From positions 1,116,001 through 1,180,000 of the forward strand of contig NC_056551.1 of assembly GCF_910596095.1 (NCBI RefSeq): a stretch of DNA of 64,000 nt. Reading direction: 5' to 3'. The notes beneath the pieces were generated by a model. The model had not been told where the DNA came from. It was given only the letters and a program-made list of their open reading frames with translations, and did not search any database. The position numbers and the translations under genes are program-made. Origin of the DNA: Thunnus maccoyii. Taxonomy: Eukaryota > Chordata > Actinopteri > Scombriformes > Scombridae. Of this stretch, positions 1 to 24,480 are shown in pieces. The number at the start of each line of letters is the position of its first letter. Within the stretch, counting starts at the first letter, position 1.

Positions 1-2508
1 GATGTGTTCAAGGTTGGCGACGTCTACTTCAACACTGGAGACCTCCTGCTTCATGACCACAGGGACTTTCTGTACTTCCGGGACCGCATCGGAGACACCT
101 TCAGGTACCTTCAGGTTACTGTCTGTATGATTAGAACTTGTGCTGCAACTTGACAAACATTGGTGTCATATAGAGCAGAAACCCTGTCCCAATGTTATCT
201 AACTGAGATTTGTCAACATCTATCTAATGTCTCATGAATGTGTCTTATAATATTGTATAGTACATATGTGGAATGACGAGGCAAAATGTATCATGTATTC
301 CACTGTACATGATCTATTTTAAAGTCTAGTGTAAACCAGTTCAATAGTGTCCTCTGGTGTCCAAGAAGGTTCATGAAATATTTCCATCATACCAGACAGC
401 TAATGTGAAATATCTTTGACACATATTTGTTATACATAAGGATTACATGTACTGTGTGTGTGTATGTATGTATATATGTGTTTGTTCTCAGGTACAGTAT
501 AACTGCATCTAACACTGTGTCCTACAGATGGAAAGGAGAGAATGTTTCCACTACAGAGGTCTCAGAGGTTTTAGGTCATCTTGATTTTATCCAGGAGGTC
601 AATGTCTATGGTGTCACCGTGCCAGGTCTGTTGACACTGTGATTTCTAATGCTGTATAACCATAGATATACAAATGTAGATACCACATTGGGTGTTGCTA
701 GTCATTGTATCATCACAGCTGCCTTATTGGTCTGCGGTAGTTGCCCCTCTGAATGCTAGCAAGTATATTGTGGGAAGGGGTCTATCTGCTCTTACAGCAT
801 CATAACTCACTGAATTGTCAATCAATAATTTTTCCAGCAGTTTGTGTTGTTACAAAATACTAGACATGTACAGTATGTGAAATACAGAATACTTTGAACT
901 TTGTTGATCATAAATGAAGGTTTTCATACCAAAATACTGCAAAGTAACAGTAGGCTGATATTACTACAATAAATTTAATTTGAGCCTACATTTTTTAATT
1001 ATTCTAGAAGTTTATTGTTTTCATATTGCATTGTTATATGCTACTGTGATGATTTAAAAAATAGAATAGAGACTCAATACTTATTTATTTAATGTTTATT
1101 TGTAGAGGGACAATTATATAGCATGAATTAATGCCACATACCACAGCATTTATAGCCTAAGCTAGTCTGCAATGCCCATCCCTAGATAGGCCTATAAGAT
1201 ACACAAAACTCAACAATAAAATACATGTAGAACTGCACAAAATGCAACAGTACATATATGCACATTAAAACACAAAACTCAAGAAAAGAAAATACATACA
1301 AAACAGCACAAGACACGAATATAAACAATTTACATATAATGATAAAGTATCATCATGTATCACTGATCACTACATGACTGATCTTTTTTTTTTTTTTAAA
1401 TGTCAAATGTCAGTGCATGTCAACATGCTTCACAATTCTGTTTTAATGATATTCATATTTTCACATACTCTACTAATGTTTCCTACACTATTAACATCAA
1501 TTATGTAAACAGTGAGTTATATCATTGTTTACAGTGTCTGTGGTGCAGATTGCAGGGAAGTGTGCGTTGGATGCACTCGTGACACACTTCAATACCAGAT
1601 GGGATCAGAGAGAATGCATTATCATACATTCTAGGTGGGGATGTTGGAGGCTGTGACAATTGTGGCCAATCATATTCACTAGTTTAGTCCCTTTAAACAC
1701 AGGGCTTTCCCTGTCATGATGCACTGACAGCTTGGGAATCCTGCAGAATGTGTAGAAATTTAAGAGCGTTCAAACACTCTTAACTTCTTCTTCATTGATT
1801 GTTGTCAGGAAACAAGGCCCTTATTTGTGACTGACTGAGGCTAAGGCTCATGGGTAGCATAGCATTTAGAGCCATCTGCCAAAGTCCTGTGTTTCTGTGT
1901 TAAAGAACATTTAGAAAACTTAAAATGGGAACAAATACCTCTGTAACCATTGTTGCCTTCTAATTCACAGCTCTGCTGCATGTTGCACCTGAAAGCCTCC
2001 ATACTGCTATATCATAGACAAATCAAAGTATGAGAATGGAGGTACTGTGGGTAGTTTGCCCTTGTTTATTTCAGTCTGACTGTGGTCTTTTTCCAATCTG
2101 TGTAAGCAGGATATGAAGGTCGAGTAGGCATGGCTGCTATCGTCTTCAAACAGGATCACAAATTAAATGGCCCAAAACTCTACAGCCATTTAGTAAAAAC
2201 ACTCCCTGCGTATGCCTGGCCATGGTTTCTCAGAATACAGGTAGGTCACACAGGTTTTCATCACCTTCAGTATGTTTTCTTAAAAGTGACAATATAGAGT
2301 TTTTCACTTGTATCCCTCCCTGTGATTTCAGACCTCTCTGGATGTGACAGAGACCTTCAAGCAGCAGAAGGTGAAGCTGGTCCATCAGGGATTTAACCCA
2401 GAGATCACCCAGGATCCTCTCTATTTCCTAGATATCTCTCAGAAGGACTATATTCTCCTGACAGTATCTGTTTATCAAGACATTGTGTCTGGAAAAATCA
2501 AACTATAA
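1..2508 (+). CDS. slc27a6: Long-chain fatty acid transport protein, 3' part (four last coding exons)
   Basis: Coding exons are 1-104 (continues from outside the window), 528-625, 2110-2240 and 2332-2508, with stop TAA at 2506-2508. All junctions are GT-AG and phases agree. Together they encode the last 169 or so residues of an SLC27/FATP protein. Visible family motifs are NTGD, a [22 protein letters not shown] block (the VLACS/FATP signature) and GFNP near the end. FATPs are membrane-associated acyl-CoA synthetases that drive uptake of long-chain or very-long-chain fatty acids. The GYEGR..MA block and the C-terminus ending in GKIKL resemble FATP6 more than FATP2 as I recall them, hence slc27a6; slc27a2 is the alternative. 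Two normally conserved spots look altered: the usual YARPRFLRI reads YAWPWFLRI, and TGTFK reads TETFK. The frame is open throughout, so this is read as a gene, not a pseudogene. Confidence 0.82.
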
Positions 2509-2677
2509 ACACTTTAGGACAACTGGACAGTTAATGCAGTAATGAGTACTGAGAGGCAACAGTGGATCTTAAGATAAGCTAAAGATCCATCTAAATCCAT
2601 ACAAAGGCTACATTTCCAGTCATTTGGATTTAAAACCGTGATGGTGGATGGATAGATAGATGAAGAGACCTCTTTAA

Positions 2678-2683
2678 AATAAA
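2678..2683 (+). terminator. Polyadenylation signal of the slc27a6-like gene
   Basis: AATAAA lies 170 bases after the stop codon and is followed within about 40 bases by a T/GT-rich stretch. It is the first such hexamer downstream of the stop, implying a short 3' UTR. Confidence 0.6.
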
Positions 2684-4974
2684 GTTTTATCTACCTACCT
2701 TTACATATGTCAATGAGTTGTGACCAGTTCAACCAAAGACTGGTTCTTTATTCTCAGTTTGATTTATTTGAATTATTATTGTTATTATTAATTGAATTAT
2801 GTTGGCCCGAGGACGTGAAATTGTCCAATAATTCGCAAGAAGTTAAACTGTTTTTTTTTCCTGCTTTCCTATCCTGTTAAACATTCCAAACACCCTCAGA
2901 TTTATCTCGTGTGTAGACAGTTCAACCATGACAAATCATGGCATTAAGCCTCAGCTGGTCGAAAACTAGTAACTCCGTTCAGTTTAGAGTTTAGCCAAAT
3001 TTGGGTGAAAAATCCCTTACTTTACACCATAAATTCTCCAATAGTGGCCGGGCTCACTGTATGTTTTACAAGCCTGCAGAAATTCAGAGAAAAAGTAGGC
3101 CTTTGATGCCCTGAAAAATAGCATATATTTTTTTCACATCATGTTAGATGTCATATAAAGTGGGTCTTCCTGACCCTGCTGCATCAGACTGTACAGTAGC
3201 AGGTTGCAGTGTGAGTCTGGACACTTACCACAACTCAGTTTCTCACTGCTGGCTGTTTCATTCTTGGCTGTTCCTGGTCTCTCGGACACCAAGCACACCC
3301 GTGATTATAAGGCTGTGCTCTGTCACATGTGTGTGGATACATATTATAAACCTCATCAATCTCAAAACTAGCATTATGATCCGTGTTTATTATTAAATTT
3401 GACCTATCTTGGCCACTCGCCCTTATCTGACGTCTTGAGCCTTCTAGTGGCTAAAGACGGGATGATCACTTGCTTTTGTAGTAGGCTTTTAATTTGACAA
3501 CAAATTGACAAATTTATGCTTAACAGCATCACAAAAAAATAGAAGAAGCACCTAGAAATAATTGTTGAATGAAAACACTATGTCATGAAAAGAGAAACTG
3601 TAGATATTTGCTAATTTAATAATATAAATGAATTTGATATTAAGGCTGCTTCAGAAATAATATACCAAGTAAGCTATTCAAACAATGGAATTCAAATATT
3701 TTATATTTTCAACATTGTTGAAAATTATGTTTTATATCAAGTTTTTAGTCTAGTTCCTATTTTGTGATTAAACTCACTTTTTTCTCAGTTTTCTTTTTAA
3801 TCTCTTTGTTAAACAGCCTTACATGAACATGCATCCGTTGAAGAATGGTGCAGTCTCATCCAAAATCATGAAAGAATGAAAAATGAGTGTCGCAATGTGA
3901 ACACATCAGCACAGATCAGCAGCCAGAGTCAGATGGTGTGGGGATTTTAAACAGTTGATTTATACAGTGAGGTAAAATTGGTCATTTTTTAAATTATTTT
4001 TTAGTTTCCTGAAGGTGGCACTATAGCAACTGTCCAACTTTGAAGCTGTAAAAACTTAACATAGCACTTGTAACATTCGAGTAAATACTCACATATAATG
4101 TGTGACCTGGTGGAAATTCCAATTAAAAAATCTCCATTTCAACTTGAATTTCACCTATTTGATACCATCTTTCGACTTTGATGTGATTAATTATTCAATT
4201 GAATTTTGATATCTATCTATGAAAGAACAGTAAAAACTGGCCGACAAGACTTAGTCTGTCAGCACTTCTGTTAAAATCATCCCTAATAACAGAGGTAATA
4301 TTTTCATATTTATGTACATTTCATTTGTTAATAGACATTGAAGATTAATTGCTGTAGTGTAATGTACTGAAATTTTGACAAAAATAAACTTTTAATTCAT
4401 GGCACATCTTTTGTCTGTAAAATATGAACTCTCTACTGCAAGGTTGTCCTGAGCCAACAGAGTCTTGTAGACCATCACACCATATTTCACCCTTCCAGGG
4501 AGGAGAGCTTGAGTCGTTATGAGGTGGGGGACATATCTCGGACTTTGAGCTACTTAAAAATAACAATGTCCTGACATCTCTGATGGAGCTCAGGATTCAT
4601 CCATAAGTTCAGCTTTATTACAAACAATTCCACTGTATTAACCTGGAATCTGTGTGTAACAGCTGATCTGTGTAGGTGTGTAACAGAACATGAATCACCG
4701 TCGGATCCTAACCGGTGTTACCACTGCTGTGCCGCGTGCGTAAATGCGCACACCCTCTTCTCTTCTTAAGTTTAGAGAAGTACTTGTCGTTGCAGCTGCT
4801 GTGTGATGCTGCAGCCAGCTGTGACACACAGACAGCTATGGATAACAAACAAAACATCAGTAAGCTTACTGATGTTTCTGTGAAATCCTGGATACATTCA
4901 GTGAAACCTGAACGACATTATTGTTAGATTCAGACAATCTGTTCAGACCTGCCTGTGTCACACTAATAGCTGTA

Positions 4975-5262
4975 TAGCTGACATTTCAGTAGATAGAGTC
5001 GTGGCTCTATCCGCTAATCAGAAGACCGGCGTTCGATCCCCGGCTCCTCCAGTCTGCATGTCGAAGTGTCGTTGGGCAAGATACTGAACCCATCGGTGTG
5101 TGCGTATGTGTGTGTGTGTGAATGATTAGAAACTCCTCTTGATGAGCAGGCTGGCACCTTGCATGGCAGCCTCTGCCATCAGCGTATTGTGAAAGTGGCA
5201 TGTTTTGAGTGGTCGGAAGACTAGAAAGGCTCTATATAAATACATTCCATTAATCCATTTAC
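4975..5262 (+). repeat. tRNA-derived SINE
   Basis: The head has a tRNA-like B box (GTTCGATCCCC at about 5032) and an A-box-like TAGAGTCGTGG upstream. The body TCGAAGTGTCGTTGGGCAAGA is common in fish tRNA SINEs. The tail contains GCTCTATATAAATACATTCCATT, which matches the tail of a second copy at about 16010-16210. A short (TG)n lies inside. The flanks show no obvious target-site duplication. Confidence 0.75.
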
Positions 5263-7735
5263 CAAAGATGCGAAATACTAGAGAAGTAAAAGAAGCAAAA
5301 TACATGAAAGAGAGCTGTGTGTGCGCGCACCTCTGCTAATTACAGACGCGCAATTTGAGGCTTTTGTGTTATCTGCAGTTTTCATTATGGACCAATCTGT
5401 GTGTTGGTCCATGTAGAGAAAAGCCCGCAACACTGGAAACCTCTCCGCTCACCCATTCAGACACAAAACAAGGACAAATTGCACTCAGCTGCAGAACTTT
5501 ATGGGTGTGTTTTCGCCGTCATATCATTCGCGCAAAATCTTTTGTGAATCGGACCTTGAGGCAGTGCAGATAGCGGCTGCAAATGATGCGCAATTCATGA
5601 TGCTATCAGCGGCCTCAGTGTCAATGAACAATAAAACACGTGAAAGTCAAAACTCAACGCTAAAATGTATTATTTTTGTTCATGAAGTCAACTTTCTGTC
5701 ATTAGGAAAAAGAAACACGATGACTGTGTTGTATGTAACAGTGTGTAAATCAATACAAACATCGCTCTCTGGATGATCTGAAACAGGTGTTACGTACGTC
5801 ACTGTCAGTTGATGTCTTCTTGTGAGAATTCTCCTCAGCTCTACTGAGAGATTTAGCATCTTTTTTAGCTCACAAGTAAACTTCATCACATCACATGGAA
5901 CCTTGCATGTGCTACAAAGCTGTCTAAAAAGAAGCACCTCAGTGATGCTGTCAAAGATCCAAATTTGAATGTTTAATTAAAAATCTGAGTCACTTCCTTT
6001 GTTAAGGGGAAAGCTGTGGGTAAAATAGGAAGACTCGTGATATAACATTATGTTATATATACAGCTGATAAATAGATCTATGAGGGAAGCAGCTCTCTAT
6101 GATGCTTTAAAAACTGCACAATCACACCAGTTTTTAAGATGGGATGAGTCAGTCATTGATGCAGCTACATGCTAATTCTAGACAGAAGGCTACATCCTTA
6201 AGGACAGAAGATAGCACATTGGTTGACCTCTTCATGTGTGACATTGAATCTATCAAGGATGGTTAGAACGTGTTGTTTTTCCTCCTCCTGTGACAATGAC
6301 AGTGAAAGGACAGAGGGTGCAGGATGTTCAACATGTTAAATACTTAGTGTGATTGTTGATAGCAATCTAACCTTCAAAAAGCAAATGATTCAAATCTCAA
6401 ATACAAAGATATGCTATGTCAGTAAACTCCACCCAGGAACTACAGATGGAAATGAGCTTCTAGCTCTATCTGGTACAATAAATGTCCCTGTTAAATAAAC
6501 ACAAAATAAATCAAATGTTTGAGTGAAGGGAAATATAAAGACATGCATGCAGATCATCAGTTATTGAGACAGTGTCTTCAGGTATGTCTCAGTAAGGAAT
6601 CAAATGCTGTACAGCTTCTGTTAGCTTGAAAAATAAACACACTGATTTCGGATGTGGAGCCCCTGCAGCCCACCTTGCCCAGTTGATAATCCAGCCTTGA
6701 AAGTCAGCATTAGAGCAGTTTCAAGTAAGTCTGAAGTGACATCATCTTCCAGCATCAGTGAAGCTTTTAGGAAAATGGACTCTGCCACATTCTGCTGAAG
6801 ATTCTCAAACTGTTTGATCAGCGTCAAATCATCTCACATCGAGAAAAAGTATTCATGTCAACATTACTTTGGGAGGAGTGATGCTCAGGTCATATCATTT
6901 GACATTTGACCTCAAGAGCATCAAGGCACATTACATATGTACACTGACCAGGTGTTAACATGGAGGAACAGCTGGTTGTCTTCTCTCACTCTGATGAACA
7001 TCAAATTCAAAACTTATTCAAATTTGAGGAAGAGTGCTGCACAGAGGCAGATTCACATTCAGCTGCAGCTGTAGGTGAGTTAATTCTCTGTTAATGTTCT
7101 GTTTGTTCAGCCCAGCATTTATCTGATGATGAACAGAAAGCTCTGATTCAGATTCTTTATTCTGCAGGACAATCTCACTTTGTAGATTCAGTGAATCAGT
7201 CTGATTCACCTTCATGCTTCAATTATTGAACAAGTTGTCTTTTAATGCCACGTACTGTGGTGAACTTTGAATTCATTATTGCTACATCATGACTTAAACA
7301 AGAAAAATGCAGCAGGCATTTCAAACTAAACTCCATGATTGTAATCAAAGTATATTCAAGAATCAAAGATGCTACAACAATAAACAAGCTAACTCTATTT
7401 CCACTGTGTCGCCTTTGGATTTTCATTTAGCTGCCTTCTCTTCTTTGATCTTACTGCTGTAGCTATAATTACAGTATGAACCATGTGTCAGGTTCTGCTC
7501 CAAGTTTACATTAAAAATGATTAATAAACCCAAACTAAACTGGAAATATAAAATGAAACTAAACTTTATACACATGTGATTGATGCGTAAAGCAGTGTAT
7601 GCATTCACTTTCTCACAATACTCAAGAAATAATGGTAGGAATGATTGCTGAATGTTTTATTTTTTTATAATTCTATAAAAATGTCAAAATAAATAGTATA
7701 AATACTGGCTGCAAATGTTTATATGGTTGCTATGG
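5263..7735. other. Intergenic stretch without a recognised gene
   Basis: AT-rich sequence between the SINE and a candidate first exon. I see no coding exon that matches a known family. A 44-codon ORF at 6960 runs into a GGTGAGT donor-like site at about 7075 but resembles nothing I know. Confidence 0.5.
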
Positions 7736-7739
7736 GTTA

Positions 7740-7891
7740 CATATTTATATATTGGATGACATCATTTCATTCTGAGAGTCAGAGAGAGAGAAACATCACA
7801 GAAAGAACTGACTTCAGAAACCATCTCCAGAGCCGCGACGGACCAAACACTGACCTCAGTTCAACTCTTTGACTGATTCAACATGAAAAAG
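7740..7891 (+). promoter_or_regulatory. Candidate TATA promoter and orphan first exon
   Basis: A TATTTATATATT box at about 7742-7753 precedes a purine-rich leader that ends in an in-frame ATG AAA AAG followed immediately by GTGGGAG, a usable splice donor. This looks like the 5' end of a small gene, but no following coding exon could be found before prrc1. It could be a pseudogene start, an alternative first exon, or chance. Confidence 0.25.
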
Positions 7892-8496
7892 GTGGGAGTA
7901 TTTAAATCCTTTTTCAAGCCTCCTGTCTTTCCTTCGATGCCTCCTCTGTTGGTTTAGTTCTCAGCTGTTGACTGGAAAGCCAGAAAAGACTGACTAGTGC
8001 AGTGACAATATGCCATGAACATTTGGAGTGGAAGAATATACTAACATTACATCCTGCATGGTCAGGAATTTAAGATAGCATACCAACTTCAGTAGTATTC
8101 TACAATTTATATAACATCTTGATAAAAAAACTAAATTAATTTGGAATTTGTGTTTCACCAAAAGGATGTGATCCTCTGTGACTGTGGGCCCTGGGTCGGC
8201 AGCCCCAACTGCCCCCCTATAAAACACAGTATTGCCAGCAACTCAACCATTTTACCCTAAATGCACCTTTTCATAAAAAGGAAATCAAGATCAATAGCTC
8301 TTAATCCACCCCTCAAAGTCTGTAATGATTGGATAGATGAAATGAAAGTGAGATGTCTTGGTACATTTAATCACTTTTGTGGAGGTATACAATGAGCAGC
8401 GAGTGTCAGATTGAGGCATCATGAGTAGTAAGAGAAACATCTAGTTTGGAGACTGTTTCAACATTGTTTAAGTTTGTTGTAAAGTTGTGATTTATC

Positions 8497-8568
8497 AAGA
8501 AGAAGAAGAAGAAGAAGAAGAAGAAGAAGAAGAAGAAGAAGAAGAAGAAGAAGAAGAAGAAGAAGAAG
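8497..8568. repeat. (AAG)24 microsatellite
   Basis: Twenty-four uninterrupted AAG units (72 bases) between a TTTATC and a GTAATATT flank. On the minus strand the same tract reads CTT repeats. Confidence 0.97.
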
Positions 8569-9039
8569 GTAATATTATTCCCTGATAGTACTGTAAGGCT
8601 GCACCAACAATTATTTTCGTTGTATCCTGACCGACTGAATGTGCAGTTAGATGATATCATGAATGAGGTTGACGATGCTGTGCCTCAATTTGAAGTCACA
8701 GTCATCGATCCTGCTGCTGTATGATGGTTATTCAATAAACTCAAAGGGCCGAATTTGACATACAAACGATTGTGGGCCACAAACAACATCGGTAGACCTA
8801 TTGATGGTTCTGCTGAACCTTTGGGCCACAGCTACATTTTGTCATCAAGCGTTGGCTTTTTGGCTCCCACTTATTTGTCGTGTTTGAGCAGCGTATGAAT
8901 ATAGGACCAAAACGAAGAGAAAAGTGTGTTCAGGGGAATAAAACACTTTATAAAATCTTTTCTAAAATCCTGACACCGTTTTAGGAACTAAATGACTGCA
9001 TACAAGCAAATGTAGGAGACTGGGTTTATAGTAACGTTG

Positions 9040-9257
9040 TCTAGGCTGTCAAGGTTCAACTAGACCGAGTCCTACCTATCCAGTCTTCGGGAGGCTTCGT
9101 TGCTCACGTGGTTTTCCGAAGTCAGTCCGGGCGCTCCCGGTAGTGGGAGGGGTCACCATCGTGGTCACCACGTCACCATCGAGCAGACGTGGCAACACAC
9201 GACGTCATCAAAGTGGGTCCGTGGTGTATTCATGTACTGAGCTAGTCCAGCTAGCAG
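9040..9257 (+). promoter_or_regulatory. prrc1: CpG-rich promoter and 5' non-coding exon of prrc1
   Basis: This block is much richer in CG dinucleotides than its surroundings and contains a CRE-like CGACGTCA at about 9199. It ends in CTAGCAG followed by GTGAGT at 9258, a strong splice donor. The first coding exon of prrc1 begins at a splice acceptor (10386-10387), so an upstream non-coding exon is required; this is the best candidate. The transcription start within the block cannot be placed from sequence alone. Confidence 0.6.
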
Positions 9258-9929
9258 GTGAGTAGACAAGCCGCTTTTCCTGGAATATCGTAATATCATT
9301 CACTGACACTCATTTCATAGAGAATTACATAAAAATATACACACCACTGTTTCCATAGGAACAGTCTCCCTTCAGCTGGAGCCGAGTGTGTTTGTACACG
9401 TGTACAGCTGAGTTGTAAACTACATTCTCTGTGAAGCGAACAAACTCCAACAGCGTCGCTTATCAAGAAAGGCACTTCAGTCCTGAAGCATTGCTTAAAG
9501 AATGTCTCAGTTTGAAAAGTCCAGCGTTGTTTTGAAGCAAACGTCGCATTGAGCCGTTCTGAGCTGTGATGTGTTGTCTCTGTAGAAAACTGGCTGAAAG
9601 AATGAAACTTGTTAGTGACAGGGCATTCAGATGTTCTGGTGTTCTCCGTGGCGTGATGGAAACACAGTAGCTGTGGACTTGAAATGTTTAAAGCAGTCAA
9701 GCAGATGTTGATGCATAACCTCAGGGCCAGATTCACCTGCTCATTGAGGTGATAATCTGCAGGCCCCTATTGGCCCTGTGTTCCTCCCCTCCCCACTGTA
9801 TATCTGACCATTGAATAACACAGAAATGGATTGATGAATGTGCATGTAAACCTACAGTAAGGCTTGAGACCTTTTTGAAGTCACCTGCTTTGCCCAGTTG
9901 ATAATTCAACCTTGTATATTAATTACAGC

Positions 9930-10236
9930 TTCTTGCAACTAACAAATATATTCATTATTGATCAATCTGACAATTATTTTCTTTATCAATCAATGAATAA
10001 TTTTGTCTATAAAATGTCAGAAAGGTGATATTTTTTATGGCTTGTTTTGTATGACCAACAGTCCAAATCCAAAAATATTCATTTTACCACCATTTATGAT
10101 AAAGAAAAGCATAAAATCTTCACATTTGAGAAGCTGAAACCACCATATGTTTATTTAAGAGAAAGACTGAAATGATTATTTGATTATAGAAATAGTTTGC
10201 TGTTGATCAACTAATTGACTAATCGTTGCAGCTCTG
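9930..10236. mobile_element. hAT-type MITE, 'gctgcaacgattagt' family
   Basis: The ends carry degenerate inverted copies of a GCTGCAACTAACAA-type terminus (right end CTAATCGTTGCAGCTCT). The interior AAATGTCAGAAA...CACATTTGAGAAGCTG is shared with copies at 19600, 25885 and 29895. It lies in the first intron of prrc1. Confidence 0.65.
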
Positions 10237-10426
10237 GATACACTCATTCAATATCAATCCAGATCCTAAACTAAAACTAAACAGCTAAACTCAAATCCTT
10301 GTCTCTCTATGACGACTATGCAGGAGGAGAAATGATGACATTAACAGCTTGAATACATCCTGATTCATGATACTGATCTTATTACAGCTATATTCTGGGC
10401 AAAAGAGAAGATTTAAAGCCAAGAAG

Positions 10427-23230
<12,804 letters not shown>

Positions 23231-24258
23231 GGCTGAACTGGTTCCACTATCTGTCACATACTGGGAGTTGTAAGAGACATGCTGAAGGAAAAACTATCTG
23301 ATGGGACAGCAGGGTCCCTCACAGCTCCATATCTATCCTCCATGTGTCCTCGCAGGGCAAAGCCAAGTGCACATGTCTTTGAAGATTTTGATGTTCGTGC
23401 TCACAGATGCTTACTGACATTCCAGCATGTCAGCAGGGTTTTACTGTAACACCACCACATATAAAAATCAATGTCAGAATACTTTGTTGAAAGCTCAGGC
23501 TCTAAGGAAGACGTAACTATTAAATGATCATCTCTTCATCCTCTCTGAAGGATTATTACACATCATGTATACTGAAATCAACAACTTTAATACATATTGC
23601 AACAATGTTTAGTTTTCTTGTCTTTTTTTGTTTTTTTTTTCATTCTAATGGGTATTGTAGAGGCTATTACTGGTGTGTCCCAGTTGTATTGTATATACTA
23701 CAGGTCTTAACAGATCATTTAACATTTGGACTCGATCATAAACATAGAAACATAAAAGAGACCCCATTGGAAAAGGACCAGAGAATAATTAGAACCAATC
23801 CAAAATGTGTTTGACCTGAACAAACAGAGAGAGAACACTTACACTTGAGACCTGCTGGAATACAATTCAGCTCTACAGGCAGATTTAGACTGAGTATAAT
23901 ATAAGGTCCCAGGTCTATTTTTGGATACTGGGCGCTGAGTGGACCCCTGAAGACCTCTACTATATACTTTACCACTGTAAATTCTACTTTGCACAAATGT
24001 TTGCAGTGCACTACCTTGGCAGTTATGGTAATGCACTGTTTTATAGTAACAGGAAATGATACAAAGCATTCATCTACAGATGTCAGCTGATCCCTGACAC
24101 TACTGCCAATTTCACATTTCAGAACCTTAAATAACAAGTAAAAATGTTTTTCTATGGATTTTATTATGTGTGTATGTTTTTGTTTTACAAGCTCTTCTTA
24201 GAGCCATCGATACACTGTCACTGTCCACCTTTAAAAAAAAAATCTCTTTGTAGCTGTA

Positions 24259-24264
24259 AATAAA
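24259..24264 (+). terminator. prrc1: Likely polyadenylation signal of prrc1
   Basis: AATAAA about 1.03 kb after the stop, followed by AAGTGTCC. A second AATAAA at 24427-24432 directly precedes a perfect hairpin and could be an alternative end. Confidence 0.55.
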
Positions 24265-24433
24265 CAAGTGTCCTTCAACCATGGCCCTGGGCTAAAACCC
24301 AACATTCCTCCCCCTCATTGGGCATTGTGAACAATTCCTTAGCTTACATCTCATTCTTAAATTATGAAATAATTTACTGAGTGGTTTTAACATAATTCCA
24401 TTTAAGAATATGCACAATGGTGAAATAATAAAG

Positions 24434-24480
24434 GTTATTACTCGATCTTGAGACCAAGGGTCTCAAGATCGAGTAATAAC
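24434..24480. repeat. Perfect 22-bp inverted repeat with 3-base loop
   Basis: Left arm 24434-24455 begins GTTATTACTCGATC; the right arm 24459-24480 is its exact reverse complement; the loop is AAG. It begins one base after an AATAAA. There is no T-run or TIR/TSD context to mark it as a transposon end. Confidence 0.95.

Noticed and set aside
4990..5060. Possible tRNA gene
   Set aside because: The B box is good, but the stems of a cloverleaf do not form, and the sequence continues into a SINE body and tail shared with 16010-16212.
8406..8660. Minus-strand ORF with a poly-Phe run
   Set aside because: Produced entirely by translating the (AAG)24 microsatellite.
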